Below are positions 8,782 to 18,000 of a DNA stretch of 64,000 nucleotides, one piece after another (position 1 is the first letter of the stretch; each line of letters begins with the position of its first letter). The position numbers were made by a program, and so were the translations under genes. Below the pieces are notes generated by a model. The model was not told where the DNA came from and did no database searches. It saw only the letters and a program-made list of their open reading frames with translations. Source of the stretch: Actinoplanes lutulentus (GTDB taxonomy: Bacteria; Actinomycetota; Actinomycetes; Mycobacteriales; Micromonosporaceae); NCBI RefSeq assembly GCF_003259845.1, contig NZ_QLMJ01000029.1:56127-120126 (forward strand). The letters are read 5' to 3'.

Positions 8782-10545
8782 GTGGACTTGGAGAAGAAAC
8801 GGTTCTCGATAGTAACCGCGATCCTGGTCCTGCTGGCATTTTCTCTGGCCATATTCGCAGGATCAACAGGCCTCTTCCGTCATTTCTTCACGTCAAATGG
8901 TGTGGTTTACGAAGGGCTCGCCAAAGGCGCCTGCGCCGTGTTTGCACTGGCAATCGGAGCCATTGTCTTTCGTCGCCTCCAAAAAAATCTCGAAGGCAAC
9001 CCGAGAAGCGGACCACCTGCAGTAATGCAGCCAAGTGTCGCCCTTCTGCAGGAGTTTCAGGAGCAGGTTTCCAAACATCTAGAGGAAAGATTCAACAAGG
9101 AAGCCGTAGTCACATTCGTAGCAATGATAACTTCGCCGGCCAGGCACCGAGTGAGGGTTGTCGAGTCCATCACTCTGGAAGAGAGAGTTGCGAAACAGGA
9201 AGTCACTGTCGAACTCCGCCTCCCTGTGGTTACCGACGAAAAGGGTGGCCCAAGATACGTCCCCCTGTTTTCACCACCCAAGGGGCAACTTGTAGATAAT
9301 TTGAAAATTACAGACGCGGGCAGCAAGCCGCTCCCCGATCTATCATTCGAGGAATCTACCCAGCTAGTAGCCGCGGGTCTCAGATTGCTATTGATCCAGG
9401 CCATGAATAAGCCATCACGATCGACATCCTCCAGCACGCCTCCAAAACTCAGCGACAAATTGCGGGCACTAGAGCTCGTCCTTCTTGAACAATTAACACG
9501 CCGGGGGACGGTCAATCCTACCGAGGTTCAAAAGATCACCAATGACGCGCTGACCGCTTGCCGAAGTCTGCTCAACGACGACCAAGAGTTGCGCAGATAC
9601 GTCGAGGCCCTCAGCCTCGCCTACCCAATCGTGGCAGTAGTGCCACGTGCCAGCGAATCCAGCGACCGCGTCATGTTGCGTTACGAGCGAACTCTGATAC
9701 CTGCCGCCCTGAACAAACGAGAACTCGGACTGCTCCGCGTAATTTTAGGACTTCGGCCTAATAAGATCGTCGCGCCAGCCGACCTTGCTCTCACCGCCGG
9801 AAGTTTCCACATGTACGTTGTCGGCCCTCCGACGATGTACGTCCTGGAACAGAAGTTCCGGTGCCGCCATTGCGAAGAAAGAGTTTCGCGACAGTGGGAG
9901 GTTCGAGAGCCAACAGATGAAAATCCTTGTTGGCACAAGATGGGAACCGCCTCCACTGTCGCCCAATCCAACGAAGATCGGCAATACCGGGTGTCGGCGA
10001 GACGAGGCCAGAGCTTCGTTCATCTCTACACGCGAGGATTTGGCAATCTCACGAAAAGTCAGTTTCGTGATCTTGAGTTCGCTGCGGAACTCAAGGAGAC
10101 GCCGCCCGGATCACGGGCTTCAGCAGTTGTGACCGCGATCGTCGCCACATTCCTCATCGCGATCATGGGGCGACTCGTGTCCAGCGGATCACCATCGATG
10201 GGAAGTTTGCCAGGCTTGGTCCTGGCACTGCCGGCCGCCGCAGCAACATGGTTCGGATTCTCGGTGGACAGCAAGTCTCTCGTCGGGTCATCGATGCTTT
10301 CACGGATCTCTCAGATCGTCACAGCGGTGATCTCCGCTCTGGCAATCGCTGTCTACTTCACGTCACATCACGGACACCTCTGGGGGAACGTCAGCATCGT
10401 TGGCATCACCGAGCCAGTATGGGCATATCTATTCCTTGCGTCAGCCTTCAACTTGGCCTACACCGCGTACCGATTCGCCCTAAAAGTCCGGATCTACCAT
10501 GGGCTCCTCCGCAAGGAGGATGGACTAGGACTCAAGGCGAGATAG
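8782..10545 (+). CDS. large membrane protein of unknown function, AT-richer than neighbours
   Basis: About 587 residues from the GTG at 8782; upstream in-frame ATGs exist, but the extra sequence is Arg/Pro-rich and non-conserved in look. Two hydrophobic segments sit at the N-terminus (FSIVTAILVLLAFSLAIFAG and a second near 42-62) and four at the C-terminus (near SAVVTAIVATFLIAI, LVLALPAAAATWFGF, IVTAVISALAIAVYF and YLFLASAFNLAYTAY). Between them lies a soluble domain of some 400 residues with KFRCRHCEERVSRQW, which may be half of a metal site. No family is recognised. Codon choice is clearly less GC-rich than the flanking genes, suggesting transfer. It is followed at 24 bases by another gene with a strong ribosome site. 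Confidence 0.65.
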   Translation: MDLEKKRFSIVTAILVLLAFSLAIFAGSTGLFRHFFTSNGVVYEGLAKGACAVFALAIGAIVFRRLQKNLEGNPRSGPPAVMQPSVALLQEFQEQVSKHLEERFNKEAVVTFVAMITSPARHRVRVVESITLEERVAKQEVTVELRLPVVTDEKGGPRYVPLFSPPKGQLVDNLKITDAGSKPLPDLSFEESTQLVAAGLRLLLIQAMNKPSRSTSSSTPPKLSDKLRALELVLLEQLTRRGTVNPTEVQKITNDALTACRSLLNDDQELRRYVEALSLAYPIVAVVPRASESSDRVMLRYERTLIPAALNKRELGLLRVILGLRPNKIVAPADLALTAGSFHMYVVGPPTMYVLEQKFRCRHCEERVSRQWEVREPTDENPCWHKMGTASTVAQSNEDRQYRVSARRGQSFVHLYTRGFGNLTKSQFRDLEFAAELKETPPGSRASAVVTAIVATFLIAIMGRLVSSGSPSMGSLPGLVLALPAAAATWFGFSVDSKSLVGSSMLSRISQIVTAVISALAIAVYFTSHHGHLWGNVSIVGITEPVWAYLFLASAFNLAYTAYRFALKVRIYHGLLRKEDGLGLKAR

Positions 10546-10569
10546 CATCGAAGTTTCCCTGGAGGAGTT

Positions 10570-10932
10570 ATGGCACGTCGTGAGAACACACATGCCCTAG
10601 AGCTAGAAGACGCGTATTGGCAGCTACCTAGCGCCGAGTACGTACCTCATGCCACTCCCCCCGAGCGGCTCCTGGAGGACAGCGACCATTTGGATGCCTC
10701 ATGGTCGGCAACCGTGGCAAGCCTGCGGGAAGAAGCCGCCGAGGACAAGGCAACCCGGCTTCGCATCGCTAAGGAAGTTGAGATTCTGAAGCGGCGCAGC
10801 ATCGGTGATTTACCTAGATCAATTTCACCAGCCGCCTCCGCGCATCGCCTGGAACTCATCGATCGGATCATGAAGGCATTAACCGCCTCACCTGTCTTCA
10901 GCAGCCTACGACGGCTGAGTTCGCACAGGTAA
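10570..10932 (+). CDS. small soluble hypothetical protein, partner of the membrane protein
   Basis: 120 residues. A GGAGGAG ribosome site at 10561-10567 places the start firmly at the ATG. The protein is charged and helical, with a probable coiled coil around residues 50-85 (ASLREEAAEDKATRLRIAKE). No domain is recognised. It shares the low GC codon use of the membrane-protein gene just upstream and the pair probably forms one transcript. The following 247 bases up to the next gene hold nothing I can name. Confidence 0.55.
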   Translation: MARRENTHALELEDAYWQLPSAEYVPHATPPERLLEDSDHLDASWSATVASLREEAAEDKATRLRIAKEVEILKRRSIGDLPRSISPAASAHRLELIDRIMKALTASPVFSSLRRLSSHR

Positions 10933-11179
10933 ACGCAACTTTCGCCCCCGCGTCACCCCAAGCTAGCGCCACGATCCGGGATATCCCCGGGGCTGCCGCC
11001 TTTCCAGGAGCCAAGCATTCGGCGTGCTTGCCGCGGCCGGTACGGTCGGCATGCAGCCCGACCCGATGTCCCCTAGGACTCAACATCGTCGATTCCGGAA
11101 CTGGAATCTATTGACCCGCCTCTATCGTGCTGGCGAAGATCACTGCGAGCCGCCACCCCGATGGAAGGTTTGACGACGT

Positions 11180-11956
11180 ATGCGTCGTAACCGCACCCTG
11201 GCCCGGATCGCCACCACATCCGGCCTCGCCGCCCTCGTCCTCGCGATCTCGGCCACCCCGGCCTTCGCCGACCCGCCCGGCAGCCTCCCGCAGAACGCCG
11301 GAGGGTACGAGCAGTCCTTCTCCCCCGCCTTCGACTACGACACCGACGGCTGTTACGCCACCTCGGCCATCGGCCCCGACGGCACGATCGCCGGCGGCCT
11401 GAAGACCACCGGCGCGGTCAACGGCAGCTGCCGCGACCAGGTCGACCTGGACAACTCACAGACCTACGCCCGCTCGAAGTGCAACAACGGCTGGTGCGCG
11501 ATCGTCTACGCCAGCTACTTCGAGAAGGACCAGGCCGTGGCCGGCAGCGGGCTGGGCGGCCACCGCCACGACTGGGAACACGTCATCTCCTGGGTCAACC
11601 AGTCGACGAACCAGGTGGACTACGTCAGCACGACCCAGCACAGCTCGCAGAAGACCTACACCCGCTCGCAGGTGCGCTTCGACGGCAGCCACCCCAAGGT
11701 CGTCTATCACAAGGACGGCGCGTCGACGCACTTCTTCAGGCTGGCCAACAGCAACGACGAGCCGCCGGAGAACCACTACCACAACTGGCGCTATCCCCCG
11801 CTCGTCGACTGGAACGGCTACCCCAGCGTGGAACTGCGCGACAAGCTGATGGCCGCGAATTTCGGCTCGGCGACCATCAAAATCAAGGACGGCTCCTTCG
11901 AGTACCTCCTCAACGCCGCCAAACCTTCCACGATCCCCTTCAATCCGTACGCGTAA
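11180..11956 (+). CDS. secreted NPP1/necrosis-inducing (NLP-type) protein
   Basis: 258 residues. A signal peptide (basic start, hydrophobic stretch, cleavage near Ala30) is followed by an NPP1 domain with the family heptapeptide GHRHDWE at 127-133. Four cysteines (58, 84, 101, 106) could form two disulfides, as in class-2 and related NLPs. Family members are cytolysins; the best studied bind plant sphingolipids and use a metal held by the heptapeptide region. The protein should be exported. It stands alone between the membrane-protein pair and the diguanylate cyclase. A plant or microbial target is not readable from the sequence. Confidence 0.92.
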   Translation: MRRNRTLARIATTSGLAALVLAISATPAFADPPGSLPQNAGGYEQSFSPAFDYDTDGCYATSAIGPDGTIAGGLKTTGAVNGSCRDQVDLDNSQTYARSKCNNGWCAIVYASYFEKDQAVAGSGLGGHRHDWEHVISWVNQSTNQVDYVSTTQHSSQKTYTRSQVRFDGSHPKVVYHKDGASTHFFRLANSNDEPPENHYHNWRYPPLVDWNGYPSVELRDKLMAANFGSATIKIKDGSFEYLLNAAKPSTIPFNPYA

Positions 11957-11967
11957 AGGCCGCGCCT

Positions 11968-11989
11968 GCCCGGCGTGTGCACGCTGGGC
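11968..11989. terminator. hairpin between convergent genes
   Basis: GCCCGGCGTG (11968-11977) and CACGCTGGGC (11980-11989) form a stem with one mismatch between the stops of two converging genes; it lacks a T-tract on the plus side. Confidence 0.45.
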
Positions 11990-13545
11990 TAGGCGGCGGC
12001 CAGCTGGTTACGGCCTGCTCGTTTGGCGGTGTAGAGGCGGGCGTCGGCGCGGTCGTACAGTTCACGGCCCGGTTCGCCCGCCCGGCACGCCGCCAGGCCC
12101 ATGCTCAGCGTCACCGTCAGGCCCGGCACGATCGTGCTCCAGTCGCGGGCCTCGATGACCCGGCGGATGCGCTCAGCGATCTGCCGGGCATCGTCCTCGC
12201 CGACCGACAGGAAGACGGCGAACTCGTCCCCGCCGAAGCGGATCGCCACCTCGTCGTGCCGGCAGTGCGACCGCAGCACCGCGGCGATCTCGCCGAGCAC
12301 CCGGTCACCGACGCCGTGCGAGAACCGGTCGTTGATGTCCTTGAAGTGGTCCACGTCGATGAGCAGCAGCGAGCCACCGGCCGCGGCCGCGTTGATCCGG
12401 CGGTCGAACATCCGCCGGTTGCCCAGCCCGGTCAGCGCGTCCGAGGTGGCGGCCAGGTCGGCGCTGCTCCGCGCCGCCTCCAGCTCTACCCGGCGGTACG
12501 CCTGCCGCAGCATCGTGCGCCGGTCCAGTCGGAGCTGCCACAGCGCCTCGACATGGCCCCGCAACGACTCCAGCACCGTCCGGGTGGCGTCACCCGGGAA
12601 CTCGAGCGTCGCGGTGACCGCCAGCTCGTACTGGTAGTGGAGGCGCTGGGACCGCAGCACCGACAGTTGCAACGCGGCCTGGAACTCCCGGCGCGCGGCC
12701 CGCCACTCCCCGACGGCCCGCAGGGCCAGCCCGTACGCCAGATGCAACAGCCGGGCCTCGTGGTGCTGGCCGGCCGCACGCATCCTGGGCAGCAGCTCAC
12801 CCACCACGGCGAACGTTTCCGCGGTGCGGCCGGCCTTGGCGTGGCAGACCGCCAGCACCGCGGCACCGAGCGGGGTGTCGACGCCCTGATCGGTCCAGAA
12901 CCGCAGCACCGCGACGCTCTTGTCGAGAAGGCTCGTCGCCTCCTCGGTGCGGCCCACCTGCTCCAGCCGCAGAGCCCACTCCAGCCACAACTCGGTGTGC
13001 GTGAACTCGGCAGCGGACCGGTACAGGTCGTCCGGCGACTCGAACGCCTCCACGCACCGGCGCATGGCATCGTCGGCGAGCTCGAACAGCTCGGCGCCGC
13101 GGGCGGCCTTACCCAGCGACGACATCGCCGAGAAGTACCGCAGACCCTTACGCGGCGCCACGTCCAGCAGCGCCATCGCCCGGGCGACGTAGTGCAGGCC
13201 GTCGTCGATGCGCCCGAGGTGGATCAGGATCTCGGCGGTGTCCGCCATGATCTTGGCGTCGGTCGCCTTGGGCCCGCCCAGCATGTCCTGATCGGCGATC
13301 AGGTCCTCGGCGATACGCAGCGCCTCGTCCAGGCGGCCGAGGGCACTCAGCGCGTACATTCGGCCCAGCCGGCAGACCCGATGGGTGCGGTGGTCACCGA
13401 GCATCAGCGTGATCGCCTCCGCCTCGTCCGCGGCGACCAGCGTCTCCGTGTGGTGTCCACGGATGGTCAGGTCGTGCACGTGCAGCGCCAGACCGGCATA
13501 GGGACCATAGGGCGACACCAGCACCGGCAGGCTGTTCATCGGCAT
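11989..13545 (-). CDS. diguanylate cyclase with helical (TPR-like) N-terminus
   Basis: 518 residues. The first about 340 residues are Ala/Leu-rich helical repeats of TPR type (for example ALGRLDEALRIAEDLIADQD), with no membrane segment. A GGDEF domain follows: DVDHFKDINDRFSHGVGD, then RFGGDEF with GGDEF at about 438-442. These are intact active-site residues for making cyclic di-GMP from GTP. The four residues where the RxxD inhibitory site is expected read RHDE, so product inhibition may be lost. The TPR-like region probably senses a protein partner or ligand. It is a single-gene unit; the start may also lie two codons downstream. Confidence 0.88.
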   Translation of the reverse strand: MPMNSLPVLVSPYGPYAGLALHVHDLTIRGHHTETLVAADEAEAITLMLGDHRTHRVCRLGRMYALSALGRLDEALRIAEDLIADQDMLGGPKATDAKIMADTAEILIHLGRIDDGLHYVARAMALLDVAPRKGLRYFSAMSSLGKAARGAELFELADDAMRRCVEAFESPDDLYRSAAEFTHTELWLEWALRLEQVGRTEEATSLLDKSVAVLRFWTDQGVDTPLGAAVLAVCHAKAGRTAETFAVVGELLPRMRAAGQHHEARLLHLAYGLALRAVGEWRAARREFQAALQLSVLRSQRLHYQYELAVTATLEFPGDATRTVLESLRGHVEALWQLRLDRRTMLRQAYRRVELEAARSSADLAATSDALTGLGNRRMFDRRINAAAAGGSLLLIDVDHFKDINDRFSHGVGDRVLGEIAAVLRSHCRHDEVAIRFGGDEFAVFLSVGEDDARQIAERIRRVIEARDWSTIVPGLTVTLSMGLAACRAGEPGRELYDRADARLYTAKRAGRNQLAAA

Positions 13546-13632
13546 TCCGGGTTTCCCATGGCCCTATGGTCGGCCGCTCCCCGGCGAACATGAGGTGTCC
13601 ACGGCCCCGCCGAACCCCGGCGGCCACCGACG

Positions 13633-14442
13633 TCAGAACGACTCGTAGACGTCCGGGTCCGCACCCCACAGCCGGCCCGAACCGAGCGAGGACAACGCTG
13701 TCATCTCGGCGGCGGAGAGCGTGAACCCGAAGACGTCGAGGTTCTGCCGCTGCCGGCCGGGATTGCCGGAACGCGGGACCGGCACGGCACCGAGCTGGAT
13801 GTTCCAGCGCAGCGCGACCTGAGCGGTGGTCACTCCATGGGTACGCGCGACGCCGGCGATCGTCCGGCTGCGGCCCAGATCCCGGCCCTCGGCGAGTGGG
13901 CTCCAGCTCTGCGTGACGATGCCCCGGGCGGTGTCGTCGGCACGCTGTGCGGCCTGCGGAAAGTACGGGTGCAGCTCGATCTGGTTGACCGCCGGCACCA
14001 CACCCGTCTCGGTGGACAGCCGGGTCAGCTGCTCCGGGGTGAAGTTGCTGACCCCGATCGACCGGACCCGGCCCTGATCCCGTAACCGGATCATGGCCCG
14101 CCAGGAGTCGACGTACCGGTTGAGTCGCGGCAGCGGCCAGTGGATCAGGTAGAGGTCGACGTAGTCGAGGCCGAGATTGCGCAGCGACACCTCGAGACCC
14201 TCGATCGTCGTGTCGAAGCCGTGGTACCGGCCGGGCAACTTGGTGGTCACCTGGATGTCGGCGCGGTCGATTCCCGAGCTCCGCACGGCCGCGCCGACCT
14301 CGGCCTCATTGCCGTACTTCAGAGCGCTGTCGAGCAGCCGGTAGCCGGCTTCCAGGCCGCTCAGCACTTCGGCCGTGCTCAACGCGTACGTGCCCAGGCC
14401 GATCGACGCCATGGTGTTGCCGTCGTTGAGGGTGACCGTCAT
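13633..14442 (-). CDS. aldo/keto reductase
   Basis: 269 residues with the aldo/keto reductase barrel and catalytic tetrad Asp38, Tyr43, Lys68 and His101 (in LLDSALKYGN, TTKLPG and LIHWP). SIGVSNF and VNQIELHPYF are the usual family segments. It reduces small aldehydes or ketones with NADPH in the cytoplasm. It is the last gene of a minus-strand operon: the upstream reductase gene ends with an ATGA overlap onto this start. The substrate is unknown; detoxification of reactive carbonyls together with the quinone-reductase-like neighbour is plausible. Confidence 0.88.
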   Translation of the reverse strand: MTVTLNDGNTMASIGLGTYALSTAEVLSGLEAGYRLLDSALKYGNEAEVGAAVRSSGIDRADIQVTTKLPGRYHGFDTTIEGLEVSLRNLGLDYVDLYLIHWPLPRLNRYVDSWRAMIRLRDQGRVRSIGVSNFTPEQLTRLSTETGVVPAVNQIELHPYFPQAAQRADDTARGIVTQSWSPLAEGRDLGRSRTIAGVARTHGVTTAQVALRWNIQLGAVPVPRSGNPGRQRQNLDVFGFTLSAAEMTALSSLGSGRLWGADPDVYESF

Positions 14443-15344
14443 GCGGCCCCCGCCGGGATCAGCGCCAGCTTGCCGCCGGCATGGCCGGAGGCGAGCAGCC
14501 GCAACGCCGGCACCGCCTCGCCGAGCGGGAAGACGCGGCCGATCGGCACCGTCAACCGGCCCCGGCGAGCCAGATCGATCAGGTGGGGGCGAACCCGATC
14601 ACGGAACTCCACGCTCGCCCGGGTGCCACCCACGGCATGGAACCCTTCCGCGTACGCGCGGTCGTGCGCGGCCGTGGTGACGATCCGGTCGCGGTCTGGT
14701 ACCAGCAGCAGGGAGACGTCGACGGCCTCACGGGTGCCGACGCAGTCCAACGCAGCCGTCAGCCCCGGACCGGCGAGCCGGCGGACCCGCTCGGCCAGCC
14801 CCGGACCGTACGTGATCGGGGTGCCACCGAACTCCCGGACGGTCGCGAAACTCGCCGCCGAGGCGGTACCGATCGCGGTGGCCCCAAGCTCACGAAGCTG
14901 CTGCAGCACGCTGACCCCGACCGCACCGGCCGCGCCGTGCACCAGCACGGTGTCCCCGGCCGCGATCCGGGCGAGGTGCAGCATCTCAGCCGCCGCGGTG
15001 CCCGCCAGCAGCAAATTCGCGGCCTGCGGGAAGCTCAGCTCGGCGGGCTTGGCGAAGACGTCACGGTCCGCGACGGTGAGCGCGGACGCGTACCCGCCCT
15101 CGACCCGGAAAGCCAGCACCTCCTCACCGACGGAGTGCCGCGCTCCCGGACCGGCCGCGCTGATCACGCCGGCCACCTCGAAGCCGGGCAGGCCGGCCAG
15201 ATTCTTGTAGTCGATCGGGTTCATCCCGCACGCCCGGACGGCGATGGTGACCTCGCCGGCCCCGGGCGCGGGCACCCGGGCCGCGACGAGCCGCATCGAG
15301 TCGATCCCGCCGTGCGATTCCGCGATCCACCTCACGTCACTCAT
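14439..15344 (-). CDS. NADP-dependent zinc-free alcohol dehydrogenase/quinone reductase
   Basis: 301 residues of the medium-chain reductase family. A GroES-like start (MNPIDYKNLAGLPGFEVAGV) is followed by a Rossmann domain with DTVLVHGAAGAVGVSVLQQL. The Cys/His zinc ligands of true alcohol dehydrogenases are missing, so this belongs with quinone oxidoreductases and enoyl reductases. Both ends overlap neighbouring genes by four bases, so it is translated as part of a tight operon with the aldo/keto reductase and the hypothetical protein. The electron acceptor cannot be named. Confidence 0.85.
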   Translation of the reverse strand: MSDVRWIAESHGGIDSMRLVAARVPAPGAGEVTIAVRACGMNPIDYKNLAGLPGFEVAGVISAAGPGARHSVGEEVLAFRVEGGYASALTVADRDVFAKPAELSFPQAANLLLAGTAAAEMLHLARIAAGDTVLVHGAAGAVGVSVLQQLRELGATAIGTASAASFATVREFGGTPITYGPGLAERVRRLAGPGLTAALDCVGTREAVDVSLLLVPDRDRIVTTAAHDRAYAEGFHAVGGTRASVEFRDRVRPHLIDLARRGRLTVPIGRVFPLGEAVPALRLLASGHAGGKLALIPAGAA

Positions 15345-16060
15345 GCGAACGACACATCCAGGACGTCGACGGCGACCAGCAGCGGCTCAGGTACCGCGTC
15401 GTGCCGGTCGTCGTACGCGTAGATGCGGCGCCGCGTCGGCACCATGATGCCGCCGACGTCCCGGAACTCGGTGGCGTAGTTGGCGCCGGTGGCCCCGCCG
15501 AGCAGGTCGACGGTGTAGTCGTGCCGGCGCAGCAGCCCGTCCGGGCCGAACCAGGAGGTCTGCTCACGGGTGTGGCTGTGGATGTGGCCGGGGAAGGTGA
15601 CCCGCAGCCCGCGCCACTGCTCGCCGTTCTCGTACCGCGGTGCCACCTCCTCGGTCGTGAAGCCCGGGTTCGTGTAGAGAAACGGCGTGGTGAAGTAGGT
15701 CCACAGTGCGGTGGTGGCGAAGAACGCCGCGTGCAGGTCGTCCCAGGGTGTCGACAGTGTCTGGCCGGCGTACGAGGTCTCCGGGTCCGGGCGAGTCTCG
15801 ATGATGTCGCCGGCCTCGGTCAGCAGGGTGAGCGTGTCGCCGCGGAAGACCGTGCGGCGACCGGGCCCGCCGACCGGTTCGAGGGTGACCTCCTCGCGGT
15901 GGGTCGCCGCCCGCAGGCGTACGGATGTGAAGAAGTCCGGTTTGCTCTTCACCTGCCAGATCGCGCCGGTGATGGACAGATCCGCGGTCACGGTCGTGAG
16001 GTCGTTCCAGCGGTCGAGCCCGCCGTGGGCCCGCACCGCCTCGTCCAGCAGGCCGGTCAT
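15341..16060 (-). CDS. conserved hypothetical protein, LolA/outer-lipoprotein-like fold possible
   Basis: 239 residues, no signal peptide or membrane segment. The composition is beta-rich with repeated Trp/Tyr/Phe strands (ITGAIWQVKSKPDFFTSVRL, and WFGPDGLLRRHDYTVDLLGG). I associate this pattern with actinobacterial proteins of about 240 residues encoded next to reductases and hydrolases, but I cannot give a biochemical role. A half-barrel lipid-binding fold is a possibility. It overlaps the next gene by four bases and begins 33 bases after the upstream hydrolase. Confidence 0.6.
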   Translation of the reverse strand: MTGLLDEAVRAHGGLDRWNDLTTVTADLSITGAIWQVKSKPDFFTSVRLRAATHREEVTLEPVGGPGRRTVFRGDTLTLLTEAGDIIETRPDPETSYAGQTLSTPWDDLHAAFFATTALWTYFTTPFLYTNPGFTTEEVAPRYENGEQWRGLRVTFPGHIHSHTREQTSWFGPDGLLRRHDYTVDLLGGATGANYATEFRDVGGIMVPTRRRIYAYDDRHDAVPEPLLVAVDVLDVSFA

Positions 16061-16093
16061 GATGTCCTCTCGGCGGTGGTGACGGACGGCATG

Positions 16094-16894
16094 TCAGAAA
16101 CCCTTCTCCTGGAGCCACCGCAGCGCGGCGGTGGCGACGTCGCGCCAGCCGTGGTCGAGCACCAGCGAGTGCCCGCGGCCCTCGAACTGCTTCAGCTCGG
16201 TGACCGCCCCCTGTTGCGGGTACTGCCGGAAGCTCGACCGGGTGCTCGCGTCCGGCACGGTGTGATCGTCGGTGCCGGAGATCATCAGCAGCGGGCCGCG
16301 GCCGGCGTTCTCCGTGTCGACCTTCGCCTCGGAGTGCGGGACGAAGTTCGCGGCGGAGACCTGGAACAGCGGCCGGGCCGGTGCGGGGATGGCCCACGTG
16401 TCGTACAGCCGGTCGGACTCCTCCTCGGTCAGCGTGTTGCCGATCGCGAACCGGAACTCCGCCCGGCTCAGCGACACCGACCTGTGCAGGTTCGCCGGGT
16501 TCTTCAGGGCCGGCAGCGCGGACCGCACCTGAGCGAGCGGCAGCACCAGGACACCCTTGATCTGGGCCGGGTCGATGGCTACCGCGGCCGCGCCGATCCC
16601 CTGGCCGAGCAGTTTCTCGGCGACCAGGCCGCCGAACGAGTGGCCGATCAGGATCGGGTTCACCGGCAGCGACTCGATGATCTTCGCGTAGTGGGCGACG
16701 GCGTCGTCGATGCCGGTGCCGGCGACCGCGTCCGGGTCGGCCCGGGCCGACTCGACGGTGTCCGGCTCGTTCGGCCAGCCCGGCGCGATCGGGTCGTATC
16801 CGGCCTCGGCGAAGAACTCGAGCCACGGGCTCCAGGCGCTGGCGTGCAGCCACAGGCCATGGATGAAGACGACGGGCGTGCGTACCGGTTGCAT
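16094..16894 (-). CDS. alpha/beta hydrolase
   Basis: 266 residues, first gene of the redox operon. VFIHGLWLHASAW supplies the oxyanion hole, GHSFGG the nucleophile (Ser86), and the C-terminal FEGRGHSLVLDHGW the catalytic His. There is no signal peptide. Operon mates are the hypothetical, reductase and aldo/keto reductase genes, which suggests a small catabolic or detoxifying route. The substrate is unknown. The 227-base divergent region to the next gene should carry its promoter. Confidence 0.85.
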   Translation of the reverse strand: MQPVRTPVVFIHGLWLHASAWSPWLEFFAEAGYDPIAPGWPNEPDTVESARADPDAVAGTGIDDAVAHYAKIIESLPVNPILIGHSFGGLVAEKLLGQGIGAAAVAIDPAQIKGVLVLPLAQVRSALPALKNPANLHRSVSLSRAEFRFAIGNTLTEEESDRLYDTWAIPAPARPLFQVSAANFVPHSEAKVDTENAGRGPLLMISGTDDHTVPDASTRSSFRQYPQQGAVTELKQFEGRGHSLVLDHGWRDVATAALRWLQEKGF

Positions 16895-17121
16895 GAAATG
16901 TCTGTCCTGTCTGACGGGGTGCGGTTCGTGTCTGGTCCCACCCCACCAGCGGCCGCCGGGCGCCGGATCCCCTGAACACGTGATCGTCGCTTATCGCCTT
17001 CGCACGATCGCTCCGGCACCGATCACGTGTTTCGAGGATCCGGGCCGCGCTCGTAGCTGATGTCCTGCGATGACAGCGTCCGGGCAGGCAAGCCCGGACG
17101 CGAGCTTCCCGAGAGGACACC

Positions 17122-17952
17122 ATGAGATTCACTACCGGACGACACCGCAAGGCGATCCGCCTCGCGGCCGCCGGGGTCGCCGTGGCCGGCGTCGCGGCGC
17201 TGCTGCCCACGGTGACGGCCTCCGCCTCGGCGGCCGGCGGGCCCAAGCCCACCGTCGTGCTCGTGCACGGCGCCTGGGCCGACGGCTCCAGCTGGAACGG
17301 CGTCACCGAACGGCTTCAGGACGACGGTTACACCGTCGACGTCCCGCCGAACCCGCTGCGCGGGGTGTCCAGCGACTCCGCCTACCTGGCCGATTACCTG
17401 GCGAAGGTGACGGGCCCGATCGTGCTGGTCGGCCACTCGTACGGTGGTTTCCTGATCAGCAACGCGGCGCTCGGCAACACCAACGTCAAGGCACTGGTGT
17501 ATGTGGACGCGTACCTGCCCGCGAAGGGTGACTCGCTGGGCAGCCTCAGCGCGTACGCCCCTGGCAGCCAGGTCGGCGAGGCCGCCTTCAACATCGTCGG
17601 CCCGCGGGACGGCACCGGCGCGTACACCGACACGTACATCAAGCCGGAGCTCTTCCCCGGCATCTTCGCCAACGACCAGCCGAAGAAGAAGGCCGCGCTG
17701 CTCGCGGCCGGTCAGCGGCCGCTGAACGTCGCCGCGCTCGGCGAGCCGTCCGGTGAGCCCGCCTGGAAGACGATTCCGAGCTGGGACATCGTCGGGACGC
17801 TCGACAACGTCATCCCGCCGGCCACCCAGCGCTTCATGGCCGAACGGGCCGGCTCGCACGTCACCACCATCAAGGCCGCGCACCTGTCGATGGTGTCGCA
17901 GCCGGCGAAGGTCGAGCGCGTCATCGTCGACGCGGCTCGCAAGACCTCCTGA
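17122..17952 (+). CDS. secreted alpha/beta hydrolase
   Basis: 276 residues, started at the ATG after GAGAGGAC. A basic N-terminus plus hydrophobic segment ending ASASA gives a signal peptide (cleavage near residue 38). VVLVHGAWADGSSW and GHSYGG (Ser106) supply oxyanion hole and nucleophile; IKAAHLSM near the end gives the His. It belongs to the same subgroup as the deleted hydrolase at 34861-35417, which makes it a useful full-length reference for that gene. The role is an exported esterase or similar, substrate unknown. Confidence 0.87.
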   Translation: MRFTTGRHRKAIRLAAAGVAVAGVAALLPTVTASASAAGGPKPTVVLVHGAWADGSSWNGVTERLQDDGYTVDVPPNPLRGVSSDSAYLADYLAKVTGPIVLVGHSYGGFLISNAALGNTNVKALVYVDAYLPAKGDSLGSLSAYAPGSQVGEAAFNIVGPRDGTGAYTDTYIKPELFPGIFANDQPKKKAALLAAGQRPLNVAALGEPSGEPAWKTIPSWDIVGTLDNVIPPATQRFMAERAGSHVTTIKAAHLSMVSQPAKVERVIVDAARKTS

Positions 17953-17955
17953 GCG

Positions 17956-17989
17956 ACCCGGGCCGGGGCAACGGCGCCCCGGCCCGGGT
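17956..17989. terminator. strong bidirectional hairpin
   Basis: A perfect 14-bp stem (17956-17969 with 17976-17989) and a six-base loop lie four bases after the stop of the secreted hydrolase and twelve before the stop of the converging LuxR gene. It can serve both. Confidence 0.75.
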
Positions 17990-18000
17990 ACGCCGCTCGT

